Below, in pieces: positions 26,496 through 35,267 of a stretch of 64,000 nucleotides of DNA. How positions within the stretch are numbered: the first letter of the stretch is position 1; each line of letters starts with the position of its first letter. The stretch is taken from contig JAUSCI010000046.1 in the NCBI GenBank assembly GCA_030651305.1, forward strand, positions 186,001-250,000, in the 5' to 3' direction. Both the position numbers and the translations under genes were made by a program. The notes beneath the pieces were generated by a model, which searched no databases, had not been told where the DNA came from, and saw nothing but the letters and a program-made list of their open reading frames with translations. Origin of the DNA: Sulfuritalea sp. (GTDB lineage: Bacteria; Pseudomonadota; Gammaproteobacteria; Burkholderiales; Rhodocyclaceae).

Positions 26496-28556
26496 ATGAA
26501 GGCGACATTGCTGATCGAACTCCTGACCGAGGAACTACCGCCGAAGTCGCTGGCGAAACTGGGCCTGTCCTTCCGCGAGCAACTGCAAAAGGCCTTGGCC
26601 GAGGCCGGCTTCATCGACGCCGGCAACGCCGGGCGCTGGTTCGCCACGCCACGCCGGCTGGCCCTGCAATTCGACGACTGCCTGGAAAGCCAGCCGGATC
26701 GAGTGATCGAAAAGAAGGGCCCGGCGGTTGCCTCGGGAGTCGGCGCTGACGGTACGCCGACCAAGGCATTGGAGGGCTTCATCCGCTCGGCGGGTGTCGA
26801 ATTCGCGCAGCTTGAAAAGCTCAACGACGGCAAGGCCGAGTACTTCGTGGCCCGCACCAAGAAGAAAGGCGGACGCATCGACGACTATCTGGCCGGCATG
26901 GTCGAGGCCGCCCTCAAGAAATTGCCGGTAGCCAAGATGATGCGCTGGGGTGCCGGAGAAGCGCAATTCGTGCGCCCGGTGCATGGCCTGGTCCTGATGC
27001 ACTGCGCCAAAACCATCGCCGGCGAGGTGCTGGGGATTGCCAGTCGCAATGTCACGCGCGGCCACCGCTTCATGAGCGTCGGCGTGATCGAGATCCGGCG
27101 CGCCGAGGATTACGAGGCATCGCTGGAGACGCAGGGCCGGGTCATCGCCTCCTTCGACAAGCGCCGCGCCATGATCGTGGAACAGCTCGACCGCACCGCT
27201 GGGCCGCTGACCTGGTTGCGCGACGACGCGCTGCTCGATGAAGTCACGGCGCTGGTCGAATTTCCGGCCGTCTATGAAGCGAGCTTCGAACCGGAGTTTC
27301 TCGCCATCCCGCAGGAATGCCTGATCCTGACCATGAAGGCCAACCAGAAATATTTTCCGCTGATGGACGGCGACAAGTTGACTCACCGTTTTCTGGTGGT
27401 GTCGAACATGAAGGTGGCCGACCCGACCAACATCATCACCGGCAATGCCCGCGTGGTGCGGCCGCGCCTGGCGGATGCCAAGTTCTTCTTCGAAACCGAC
27501 AAGAAGACGCCGCTGTCGGCGCGCATCGGCAAGCTGGCGCGAGTGGTCTATCACAACAAGCTGGGCAGCCAGGGCGAGCGCGTCGATCGGCTGATCAAGC
27601 TGGCAGCGAGGATCGCCAGCCGCCTCGACGCCGACGTGTCGCAGGCCGAACGCGCCGCACTGCTGGCGAAAGCGGATCTGGTCACCGACATGGTCGGCGA
27701 GTTCCCTGAACTGCAAGGCATCATGGGCCGCTATTACGCATTGTCCGATGGCGAGCCTGCCGTCGTCGCCGACGCCATCCAGAGCCATTACCAGCCGCGC
27801 TTCAACGGCGACTCCTTGCCGCAAGGCCCGGTCGCATGCGCCGTCGCCCTGGCCGACAAGCTCGATGCGCTGATCGGTTTTTTTGGCATCGGCCAGGTTC
27901 CCACCGGCGACAAGGATCCCTTCGGCCTGCGCCGCGCCGCGCTGGGCGTACTGCGCATCCTGATGGATACGCCGCTGCCGCTTTTGCTGCCGGAGCTGAT
28001 CGACGACGCCGCCGCCGGCTTCGCCTCGGAGCTGCTGACCGGCGATTGGCGTACCGCCAGCGCCGACTTCTTCAGGGAACGCCTGCGCCACATGCTGCGT
28101 GACGCCGGGCACGACCACAAGGCTGTCGACGCCGTGCTGGCGCTGGACCCGGCGCGGATCGACCAGGTTCCCGCCCGGCTTGCCGCCGTCAAGGCATTCG
28201 CCGCGCTGCCCGAAGCCGAAGCACTGGCGGCCGCCAACAAGCGCATCGTGAACATCCTGAGAAAGTCGGGCGCCGAAGCGGGCACTGTGGTCGTCGTCGC
28301 GCTGTTGCATGAAGCGGCCGAAAAGGCGCTGTTCGCCCAGGTCAACGCCATCGCGCCCGGCATCGAAACGCAACTCGCTGCCGGCGACTACGCTGCCGCG
28401 CTGAAAGCCCTAGCTGGCTTGCGCGGCGCGGTCGATGCTTTCTTCGACGGCGTCATGGTAATGGCCGACGATGCGGCAACGCGCGCCAATCGTTTGGCCC
28501 TGCTGTCGCGCCTCACCGGATTGATGAACCGGGTGGCTGACATTTCGCTTCTATAA
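26496..28556 (+). CDS. glyS: Glycyl-tRNA synthetase beta subunit
   Basis: This 686-residue subunit begins [20 protein letters not shown] and contains family blocks [72 protein letters not shown], and the HD-like region with [16 protein letters not shown]. The C-terminal anticodon-binding part ends [14 protein letters not shown]. It binds tRNA-Gly and completes the tetrameric enzyme with GlyQ. The length is normal. Both flanks carry a CACAGAG-type inverted repeat. Confidence 0.97.
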   Translation: MKATLLIELLTEELPPKSLAKLGLSFREQLQKALAEAGFIDAGNAGRWFATPRRLALQFDDCLESQPDRVIEKKGPAVASGVGADGTPTKALEGFIRSAGVEFAQLEKLNDGKAEYFVARTKKKGGRIDDYLAGMVEAALKKLPVAKMMRWGAGEAQFVRPVHGLVLMHCAKTIAGEVLGIASRNVTRGHRFMSVGVIEIRRAEDYEASLETQGRVIASFDKRRAMIVEQLDRTAGPLTWLRDDALLDEVTALVEFPAVYEASFEPEFLAIPQECLILTMKANQKYFPLMDGDKLTHRFLVVSNMKVADPTNIITGNARVVRPRLADAKFFFETDKKTPLSARIGKLARVVYHNKLGSQGERVDRLIKLAARIASRLDADVSQAERAALLAKADLVTDMVGEFPELQGIMGRYYALSDGEPAVVADAIQSHYQPRFNGDSLPQGPVACAVALADKLDALIGFFGIGQVPTGDKDPFGLRRAALGVLRILMDTPLPLLLPELIDDAAAGFASELLTGDWRTASADFFRERLRHMLRDAGHDHKAVDAVLALDPARIDQVPARLAAVKAFAALPEAEALAAANKRIVNILRKSGAEAGTVVVVALLHEAAEKALFAQVNAIAPGIETQLAAGDYAAALKALAGLRGAVDAFFDGVMVMADDAATRANRLALLSRLTGLMNRVADISLL

Positions 28557-28563
28557 GCCAATG

Positions 28564-28644
28564 AGCCACAGAGATCACAGAGAACACAGAGAAGGGCCAG
28601 ACAAGCAGTGCTTTTCCTCTGTGCCCACCGTGATCTCTGTGGCT
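28564..28644. repeat. CACAGAG-type inverted repeat, copy 2
   Basis: AGCCACAGAGATCAC (28564-28578) and GTGATCTCTGTGGCT (28630-28644) are perfectly complementary over 15 bp with 51 bp between. Further CACAGAG/CTCTGTG units lie inside. It sits between glyS and gmhB and could fold in RNA as a long hairpin. Confidence 0.82.
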
Positions 28645-28655
28645 AAATTGCTCTT

Positions 28656-29189
28656 ATGAAACTAGTCATCCTCGACCGCGACGGCGTAATCAACCACGAC
28701 TCTGACCAGTACATCAAGTCGCCGGAGGAGTGGAAGCCGATTCCCGGCAGCCTCACCGCCATCGCCCGCCTCAACCAGGCGGGCTATCGCGTGGTGGTGG
28801 CGACCAACCAGTCGGGCATCGGCCGCGGCCTGTTCGAAACGGATACGCTGATCGCCATCCATGACAAGATGCTCAAGGCGCTGGCGCAAGTCGGCGGGCG
28901 CCTCGACGCGATATTCTTCTGCCCGCACACCCACGCCGACAACTGCGACTGCCGCAAACCGAGGCCCGGCATGCTGCGCGAAATCGCCGCGCGCTACAAC
29001 GCCGATCTCGCCGGCGTGCCGGCCATCGGAGATTCCCTGCGCGACCTGCAGGCCGCAATCGCCGTCGGCGCCCAGCCCATGCTGGTACTGACCGGCAAGG
29101 GCCGCAAGACCGTCGATGATCCGGCGTTGCCTCCCGATACGCTGGTGTTCCCCGATCTCGCCGCCGCCGCTGCGCACATCGCCCACTGA
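28656..29189 (+). CDS. gmhB: D-glycero-beta-D-manno-heptose-1,7-bisphosphate 7-phosphatase
   Basis: This 177-residue HAD phosphatase removes the 7-phosphate in ADP-heptose synthesis for the lipopolysaccharide inner core. The nucleophile motif is LVILDRDGVIN, and ATNQSGIGRGLF follows. The zinc-binding loop CPHTHADNCDCRKP distinguishes GmhB from histidinol phosphatases, and IGDSLRDLQAA holds the metal aspartate. It is followed after 15 bp by an acyltransferase gene, an envelope-lipid context common in betaproteobacteria. Confidence 0.95.
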   Translation: MKLVILDRDGVINHDSDQYIKSPEEWKPIPGSLTAIARLNQAGYRVVVATNQSGIGRGLFETDTLIAIHDKMLKALAQVGGRLDAIFFCPHTHADNCDCRKPRPGMLREIAARYNADLAGVPAIGDSLRDLQAAIAVGAQPMLVLTGKGRKTVDDPALPPDTLVFPDLAAAAAHIAH

Positions 29190-29204
29190 GAGTACGCCCG
29201 GCTG

Positions 29205-29933
29205 ATGGCGGTATTCCGTTCCCTGTTGTTCATGCTGATCCTGCTGGTGGTGACGCCGCCCTACACGCTGGGGGTCATCCTGTGCCGGCCGCTGCCGCAC
29301 CACATGCGGCGCCAGACGGTAGTGCCCTGGGTGAATTTCGTCATCTGGCTGGTCAAGCATGTCCTCGGCATACCCTACCGGCTGCTCGGCGCCGAGAACA
29401 TTCCCGCCCGCGCCACGATCGTGCTGGCCAAGCACCAGTCGGCGTGGGAAACTTTCATGCTGCAGGAGGTGTTCACGGACACTGTTTTCGTCTGGCGCAA
29501 GGAGATCAAGTACTTGCCGTTTTTCGGCTGGGCGCTGGCCTCGATCCCGATGATAGAGACCGATCGCAATGCCACCCGGTCCAGCCTGACGCGGCTGGTA
29601 GAGCAAGGCCGCGACCGTCTCGACAAGGGCTATACCGTCATCATTTTCCCCGAGGGCACCCGCGCCCAGCCGGGATCGAAGAACCGCTACAAGGTCGGCG
29701 GCGCGCATCTGGCCGTCGAGACCGGCACGCCGGTGGTTCCGGTGGCGCTGAATTCCGGTGAATTCTGGGGCCGCAACGCCCTGTTCAAGCGCAGCGGAAC
29801 CGTCACCGTCAGCATCGGTCCGGCCATCGATCCAACGGGACTCACGGCGAGCGAAGTAACGCGCCTTGCCGAAGACTGGATCGAAGCCGAAATGCGACGC
29901 ATCAGCCCGCAGTTGTATGGAGGCCCGGCATGA
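29205..29933 (+). CDS. PlsC-type 1-acyl-sn-glycerol-3-phosphate acyltransferase
   Basis: This 242-residue inner-membrane enzyme has an N-terminal hydrophobic segment (LLFMLILLVVTPPYTLGVIL). The acyltransferase box I is KHQSAWETF, with Glu where many relatives have Asp, and box III is FPEGTRAQPGSKNRYKVGG. PVVPVALNSGEFW is the fourth block. It probably acylates lysophosphatidate in phospholipid synthesis. It follows gmhB and overlaps the next gene by 4 bp, forming an envelope-related operon with a YgjP-type peptidase. Confidence 0.92.
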   Translation: MAVFRSLLFMLILLVVTPPYTLGVILCRPLPHHMRRQTVVPWVNFVIWLVKHVLGIPYRLLGAENIPARATIVLAKHQSAWETFMLQEVFTDTVFVWRKEIKYLPFFGWALASIPMIETDRNATRSSLTRLVEQGRDRLDKGYTVIIFPEGTRAQPGSKNRYKVGGAHLAVETGTPVVPVALNSGEFWGRNALFKRSGTVTVSIGPAIDPTGLTASEVTRLAEDWIEAEMRRISPQLYGGPA

Positions 29934-30433
29934 GCGCGTCAACCGGCCATCGCCCGCAACTCAAGCTCAGGCTCGACAGCAGCGCACCCGACCCCGCCAG
30001 CCGCTGGCACGACGGCGCCGCGCTGGCGTTCCTCGGCGGCAGCCTGCGTCTGGTGCTTGACACCCGACATCGGGACGCGCTGCGCGAAGGCGACACGCTG
30101 GATTTGCCGCTGCCGCCCCAGGCCACCCCGCGCCAGATTCAGGATCGCGCCGAAGCCTGGCTGCGCGAAGAAGCCAAACGCCTGCTGCAACAGGTCATCG
30201 AACAAAAGTCGGCTCTGGCGGGACGGCGAGCGCCGCGCCTGGCACTCTCCTTTGCCGCCCGCGGTCATTGGGTCGAGGTGCAGAACCGGGACTCGTTGCG
30301 CTGCAACTGGCGCCTGATCGAACAACCCATGACCGTGATCGAGCAGGCGATCGCCCGCGCCATTGCCGCCTTGCCGCCGGAACAAGGCGGCTTCGATCTT
30401 TTCGGCACGCCGCTCGGCACCGCGGCGAACTGA
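29930..30433 (+). CDS. YgjP/DUF45-like protein lacking the HExxH motif
   Basis: This 167-residue protein has no obvious family name, but it aligns with the next gene product. PRLALSFAARGHWVEVQ and SLRCNWRLIEQPMTVIEQAI match [17 protein letters not shown] and [20 protein letters not shown] there, with one gap. The zinc motif HEVAH is replaced (ARAIA) and the protein ends soon after. The WGSCS segment is also lost. It looks like a non-catalytic relative retained beside the active form; its overlaps of 4 bp and 1 bp with both neighbours indicate cotranslation. It carries one copy of the 24-bp repeat. Confidence 0.72.
   Translation: MSASTGHRPQLKLRLDSSAPDPASRWHDGAALAFLGGSLRLVLDTRHRDALREGDTLDLPLPPQATPRQIQDRAEAWLREEAKRLLQQVIEQKSALAGRRAPRLALSFAARGHWVEVQNRDSLRCNWRLIEQPMTVIEQAIARAIAALPPEQGGFDLFGTPLGTAAN
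30205..30228 (+). repeat. Dispersed 24-bp repeat, copy F (in coding sequence)
   Basis: AAAGTCGGCTCTGG, CG, GG and ACGGCG: one mismatch to the consensus over the 22 fixed positions. It is read in a different frame (KSALAGRR) from the copy in glnS (KVGAGDTA). Confidence 0.5.
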
Positions 30434-31176
30434 TGTTCCTCGAACAGCTCAAGCTATTCCGGCTGCCCTCGCCACCGCCCGAGGCAAAGACGCGCCATCT
30501 GCTGATCGGCGGCCGCATTATCGATTACCGGCTCAAGAGCGGCGCCAGGCGTTTGTCGATGACCATCGACGAGCGCGGCTTGCGCGTCGGCGCGCCGACG
30601 CGCACGGCCCTGACGGAGATCGAGGCCTTCGTCCAGGCAAACGGCGACTGGGTGCTGAAAAAACTCGGTGAGCTCGCCGCCGCCAGTCGCCCGCGCCACC
30701 TCACGGTCAAGGACGGGACGCGGCTGCCCCTGCTCGGCAACGATGCCGAAGTGCGCGTCCTGCCCGGCGCCAACCGGGTGCGCTGGGTGGCCGATGTGCT
30801 GGTCCTCGAAGCGCGCCCCGAAGCCGATCTGGCCCAACTGGCCACGCGTGCCCTGCAGAAGCGTGCGCTCACCCATTTCACCGGGCGCCTCGCCCATTTC
30901 AGCGGCCAACTCGATCTCGCACCGCCCAGGCTCGGCCTGTCGTCGGCGCATACGCGCTGGGGCAGTTGCAGCAAGCACAGCGGCATCCGCGTGAACTGGC
31001 GGCTGATCCACCTGCCGCCGCACCTGGGCGACTACGTGGTGGCGCACGAAGTCGCGCACCTGCTCGAAATGAACCACAGCGCGCGCTTCTGGGCCGTGGT
31101 CGGTTCGCTCTACCCGGAGTGGAAAGCGGCTCGCAGCGAACTCAAGCAGCGCGCCACCTCGCTGCCAATACTTTGA
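30433..31176 (+). CDS. YgjP-like zinc metallopeptidase (M48/DUF45)
   Basis: This 247-residue protein has the family motifs [19 protein letters not shown] and the zinc site [19 protein letters not shown] (HEVAH at residues 205-209, NHS downstream). SprT-like/YgjP proteins are cytoplasmic; physiological substrates are mostly unknown. It starts at an ATG sharing one base with the previous gene's stop. The upstream neighbour is a degenerate relative, so the two may form a heteromer, but that is inference. Confidence 0.9.
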   Translation: MFLEQLKLFRLPSPPPEAKTRHLLIGGRIIDYRLKSGARRLSMTIDERGLRVGAPTRTALTEIEAFVQANGDWVLKKLGELAAASRPRHLTVKDGTRLPLLGNDAEVRVLPGANRVRWVADVLVLEARPEADLAQLATRALQKRALTHFTGRLAHFSGQLDLAPPRLGLSSAHTRWGSCSKHSGIRVNWRLIHLPPHLGDYVVAHEVAHLLEMNHSARFWAVVGSLYPEWKAARSELKQRATSLPIL

Positions 31177-31187
31177 TTGGACGCACG

Positions 31188-31574
31188 ATGAGAATTCTGC
31201 ACACCATGCTGCGCGTCGGCGATCTCGACAAGTCGCTGGCCTTCTACACCGAAGTACTCGGCATGCGCCTCTTGCGCCGCAATGACTACCCGGAAGGAAA
31301 GTTCACCCTGGCCTTCGTCGGCTTTCAGGACGAGAAGGATGGTGCGGTGATCGAACTGACCCACAACTGGGGCGTCGACAATTACGAAATCGGCACCGGC
31401 TACGGCCACGTCGCGCTGGCGGTCGAGGACGCCCGTGCCGCCTGCGATGCCATCCGCCAGCGCGGCGGCAAGGTCACGCGCGAGGCCGGGCCGATGAAGG
31501 GCGGCAGCAGCGTAATCGCCTTTGTCGAGGACCCGGACGGCTACAAGATCGAGCTGATCGAGAAGAAGCGGTAA
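31188..31574 (+). CDS. gloA: Lactoylglutathione lyase (glyoxalase I)
   Basis: This 128-residue metalloenzyme converts the methylglyoxal-glutathione hemithioacetal to S-lactoylglutathione. Metal ligands are His5 ([17 protein letters not shown]), Glu in [10 protein letters not shown], His in GYGHVALAV and Glu in [23 protein letters not shown] and [12 protein letters not shown] are standard. The length matches bacterial nickel-type GloA. It lies 11 bp behind the YgjP gene. No glyoxalase II gene is in the window. Confidence 0.97.
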   Translation: MRILHTMLRVGDLDKSLAFYTEVLGMRLLRRNDYPEGKFTLAFVGFQDEKDGAVIELTHNWGVDNYEIGTGYGHVALAVEDARAACDAIRQRGGKVTREAGPMKGGSSVIAFVEDPDGYKIELIEKKR

Positions 31575-31645
31575 AACGCATTCCGACCAGGCCGCCAGCA
31601 CTTCCAGTCAGATCCTGCCGCGCGCCCTGACAAAAAGCCGGATCG

Positions 31646-32119
31646 TCAGGTCGGGTGAATGTCGATCGAACGATAGGCGTGGTCAGTGGCCTTGAAGGCA
31701 AGCCTCGTCACATCCTCAACGGAATACGTGCTCTCCTTGCCACAGCCGCCACAGCGGAACAGAGGCACGTCGACCGGAACCTTGAACGGCTCCGCCTTCT
31801 TGAGTTCCGCGACAACCTCCAGCCGGTGATGACCGGCCGACGACTCGGGCAGTTCCGCGTCACAGCGGGGACAGTGGTAGCGTTTCTTGAACAGTCCCTT
31901 CTTCTTGGCGCTGGGAATGCTGCTGAAGACTTCGGGGCTCATCATCAAATCCATGAGTTGCGCGGCGAACTCAAGATGAATGAAGCGTTTGTGCCCCTGT
32001 GCGCAGATCAGGGCCGGCATTCCAGTCACGGTCAACTTCAGGCCTCCTTCTTCGCCATGGAATGGATCAAGAACTTTCGGCGACATTTCACTCTTGCACT
32101 TGCTGCATGGCTTGCTCAT
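31646..32119 (-). CDS. Multi-zinc-ribbon protein, function unknown
   Basis: This 157-residue protein has three CxxC pairs plus a further cysteine: CSKCKSEM (N terminus), CAQGH, CPRCDAEL in the middle and CGGCGKEST. Two zinc ribbons are likely. Between them lies HLEFAAQLMDLMMSPEVF, a possible helix. The start ATG 32119 has a strong AGGAGG site eight bases upstream. Zinc-ribbon proteins of this kind may bind nucleic acid or protein; I do not recognise a named family. It is isolated, with a 363-bp gap upstream, and convergent with gloA. Confidence 0.75.
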   Translation of the reverse strand: MSKPCSKCKSEMSPKVLDPFHGEEGGLKLTVTGMPALICAQGHKRFIHLEFAAQLMDLMMSPEVFSSIPSAKKKGLFKKRYHCPRCDAELPESSAGHHRLEVVAELKKAEPFKVPVDVPLFRCGGCGKESTYSVEDVTRLAFKATDHAYRSIDIHPT

Positions 32120-32482
32120 CGCACATCCTCCTGTGGACTCCAACGTTGAAACAGTCTCCGGGCTTCATGCGAGGCGAGCTTCAAGGCGGTCGGCCGCCGC
32201 CTCGCAAGGTCAGGAATTCGGGCGAAGTCCGGCCGGCCGACGCGAGATCGCCGCGACGACAAGTCGTTCTCGAAAGAATGGGATTCAAGCGTGGCAGGAA
32301 CGGGCACCATGTCAGCCTCCAGCCGCGTGTCATGCACGCGGGTGGCAGGCGGCCCGACCTGCCTAAGACCTGCAGCGCGAATGCACTGCACCTCTTTGAG
32401 TTGAGAATCAATCTCGGCGCAATTTATCGTTTCGACGCCCCAGCGTCAACCCGGACGTGTCGCGTTCAACGACCAGCTCGTG
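32120..32482. other. Gene-poor gap between zinc-ribbon gene and glnE
   Basis: This 363-bp stretch has short open frames on both strands, but none resembles a protein family or has a convincing ribosome-binding site. It must contain the promoter of the zinc-ribbon gene. I see no tRNA, terminator or repeat in it. Confidence 0.55.
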
Positions 32483-35197
32483 TCACCGTTGCCCGGTATC
32501 AAACACGACACGCCACAACGCGCGTACCGCATCCACCCGCTGCTGCACCAGTTCGCGCGCAACCCGCGGCCGGGCGCCGTTGAGGCGCAGCGCGTGCTGC
32601 ATGCGGCGGTAGTCGCGATAGGCATTGCGCACTTCCTCGGCGAGACCCTCCGGGATCAGGCCAAGTCCGGCGGCAATTCTCAGCAGCGCGATATTGCCCA
32701 GATTGCCGGTGAGTTCGACGTGGCGATGTGAATACCCGAGCACCAGATACTGGATGACGAACTCGACATCGATCAATCCGCCGGGGTCGTGCTTGAGATC
32801 GAATACACGTTCGCGCTGGTCGCCCTTGGTGCCGTGCGCATCGACCATCTTCTGTCGCATGGCCAACACTTCCTCGCGCAGCCTGGCGAGATCGCGCTGC
32901 TGCCGCAGCACCTCGCAGCGAATGCGCTCGAAGGCATCGCCGACCGCCCGGTCGCCGGCCGAGTAGCGGGCGCGAGTCAAGGCCTGGTGCTCCCACACCC
33001 AGGCCGATTCGAGCTGGTACTTGCGGAAGGCATCGATGGAACTCACCACCAGGCCGGAGTCGCCATTCGGCCGCAGCCGCAGGTCGGTCTCGAATAACTG
33101 TCCGGACGAGGTCTGCAGCGACAGCCAGGTATTGAGCCGCGTCCCGAGTCTGCCGTAATTTTCACCTGCTTCGGGCGCCGGATCGTCGAACAGAAATACC
33201 AGATCGAGATCGGAAGCGTAAGCCAGTTCCTTGCCGCCCAGCTTGCCGTAACTGATGACCGCGAATCTGGGCGTTTCGATGTGGCGTTTCGGCATCTTCT
33301 TCCACGCCCTCTGAATCGCGGCATCGAGCAGAACATCGGCGAGTTCCGAAAGATGATCGGCCAGCTTTTCGACAGTCAGAAGGCCGGCAATGTCCTGCGT
33401 CAGCAAACGGAAAACCTGGGCGTGATGCACTTCGCGCAGGGTGTCCATTTGTTGCTCCGTATCGGGTTCGAGTTCATCGAGTCGCGTCGACAGTTGGGCG
33501 CGAAAGGCCGGCCAGTCGGGCACGACATCGAGCAGGCGCGGATCGAGAAGTTCATCGAGCAGGATCGGATGGCGTTGCAGATAGCCTGCGGCCCAGCTCG
33601 AACTGCTGACCAGTTGCGCAACCTTCTGCAGGGTCTGCGGATACTGCTGCAGCAAGGCCAGGTAAGCCGCGCGTCGGGAAATGGATTCGAGCAGATCGAC
33701 GCCGCGCGACAGCGTTTCATCCGGATTCGGCAGCGCGGCCGCAGCCTCGATCAGACGCGGCACGAGGACATCGAAACGACTGCGAATATCCTGCGACATC
33801 TGCTGGTAGAGTGACCCCGCACGCAGCGCGACCATGCGTTGCGCGGCAGCCGGCGGATTGCGGTAACCGAGACGTTCGAAGCTGTCTTCCTTCGCCTCGC
33901 CGCCGGCATCGTGCCAAAGTCCGGCGAGGGCATGCTGGCCACGATTCGGGTCGGCAAACACCTGCTCGAAGTGGCGCGATACCGTGGCGCGATGGTCATC
34001 GAGTTCTTCGAGCAAGGCCCTGAAACTGGCGAAACCCATGGCCTTCGCCACGAGCCGTCGATCCTCGGCGGCCAGCGGCAGGCTGTGGGTCTGGGCATCG
34101 TCCAGATATTGCAGGCGATGTTCGAGGCGACGCAGAAAGATGTAGGCCGACGCCAACTCCCCGGCCGCATCCGGACTCAGGATGGTGCGCTCCGCCAGCA
34201 GCCTCAGCACGGTCTGCGTCGGCTTGATCTGCAAGGGCGTATCGCGGCCGCCGCGAATCAACTGGAACACCTGGGCGATGAATTCGATTTCGCGTATGCC
34301 GCCAGGACCCAGCTTGACATTGTCGGCCATGTCCTTTTTCGCTACCTCGCGGCGAATCTGGGCGTGGAGGTCGCGCATCGCGTTGATGGCGCCGAAATCG
34401 AAATACTTGCGAAAGACGAAGGGCAGGCGGATGCTTTCCAGCTCGTCGTGGCGATCTCCCGTCAGGGGTCGCGCCTTGATCCATGCATAGCGCTCCCATT
34501 CGCGGCCCTGGGTGATCAGGTAGTTCTCCAGCATATCGAAGGAGCACGCCAGCGGCCCGGATTCGCCATCGGGCCGCAAACGCATGTCGACACGAAACAC
34601 CCGACCGTCTTCGGTAGGGTCGGCAATGGCGTTGATCAAACCGCGTCCGAGGCGGGTGAAAAATTCGAAGTTGGATATCGACCGCGAAGTTGCGTTAACT
34701 GCGTCGGTCTCGCCATCCTCCGGATAAACAAAGATCAGATCGATGTCGGACGACACGTTCAGTTCGCGCCCGCCGAGCTTGCCCATGCCGATCACGATCA
34801 GTTGCTGGGCACGACCCGCCGCCACGGCTGCCTCACTCCCCTCGCCCGCGCTACGCGGCGTACCGTAGCGTTCCACCAGGCCAGCGCTGAGCACGTCCAC
34901 TGCCTTCCTCACCGCCAGCTCGGCAATCAGGGTCATGCATTCCGTCACTTCCGACAGCGGCGCCAGACCCGCCAGATCGCGTGCGGCGATGCGAGCGTAG
35001 GCCCTTTGCTTGAGTTGGCGCAACACCGGCTTGAGATTGCCTTCGGTGACCGGCTGCGCCGCGAGCCACGCGGATAACTCGCCGGCGCTTACCGGCTGAT
35101 TCAGGGACAACTCGACCTCAGCCGCCAGTGCCGGGTTTGCGGCAAGCAAACGCCCAAGGTAAGGCGATGTTTCGACGATATCGACGAGGGGGGGCAT
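32483..35197 (-). CDS. glnE: Bifunctional glutamine synthetase adenylyltransferase/deadenylase
   Basis: This 904-residue enzyme adenylylates and deadenylylates glutamine synthetase in response to PII. It has two nucleotidyltransferase domains: the first with IVIGMGKLGGRELNVSSDID followed by LIFVYPEDGE, the second with VISYGKLGGKELAYASDLDL followed by VFLFDDP. Each carries the metal-binding DxD pair. Other blocks are VKLGPGGIREIEFIAQVFQL and, late, HDPGGLIDVEFVIQYLVL. E. coli GlnE is slightly longer, as usual. It is divergent from yhdP, the conserved neighbour. Confidence 0.97.
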   Translation of the reverse strand: MPPLVDIVETSPYLGRLLAANPALAAEVELSLNQPVSAGELSAWLAAQPVTEGNLKPVLRQLKQRAYARIAARDLAGLAPLSEVTECMTLIAELAVRKAVDVLSAGLVERYGTPRSAGEGSEAAVAAGRAQQLIVIGMGKLGGRELNVSSDIDLIFVYPEDGETDAVNATSRSISNFEFFTRLGRGLINAIADPTEDGRVFRVDMRLRPDGESGPLACSFDMLENYLITQGREWERYAWIKARPLTGDRHDELESIRLPFVFRKYFDFGAINAMRDLHAQIRREVAKKDMADNVKLGPGGIREIEFIAQVFQLIRGGRDTPLQIKPTQTVLRLLAERTILSPDAAGELASAYIFLRRLEHRLQYLDDAQTHSLPLAAEDRRLVAKAMGFASFRALLEELDDHRATVSRHFEQVFADPNRGQHALAGLWHDAGGEAKEDSFERLGYRNPPAAAQRMVALRAGSLYQQMSQDIRSRFDVLVPRLIEAAAALPNPDETLSRGVDLLESISRRAAYLALLQQYPQTLQKVAQLVSSSSWAAGYLQRHPILLDELLDPRLLDVVPDWPAFRAQLSTRLDELEPDTEQQMDTLREVHHAQVFRLLTQDIAGLLTVEKLADHLSELADVLLDAAIQRAWKKMPKRHIETPRFAVISYGKLGGKELAYASDLDLVFLFDDPAPEAGENYGRLGTRLNTWLSLQTSSGQLFETDLRLRPNGDSGLVVSSIDAFRKYQLESAWVWEHQALTRARYSAGDRAVGDAFERIRCEVLRQQRDLARLREEVLAMRQKMVDAHGTKGDQRERVFDLKHDPGGLIDVEFVIQYLVLGYSHRHVELTGNLGNIALLRIAAGLGLIPEGLAEEVRNAYRDYRRMQHALRLNGARPRVARELVQQRVDAVRALWRVVFDTGQR

Positions 35198-35267
35198 CGG
35201 TTAGAATTTGCACGTGCAGCGCTGTGATCGCCCATTTTAGCGTGGGGCAGTGGCGCAGCCTCCCTCA

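Noticed and set aside
28261-28285. AAAGTCGGGCGC in glyS as a repeat copy
   Set aside because: Only the first ten or so bases match, and the protein segment is ordinary GlyS sequence.
26535-28373. Very long open frame antisense to glyS (612 codons)
   Set aside because: It mirrors the codon structure of glyS in high-GC DNA and resembles no protein family.
31626-31650. CCTGAC/GTCAGG inverted repeat between gloA and the zinc-ribbon gene as terminator
   Set aside because: The arms are short with a 13-base loop and no T-run in either direction.
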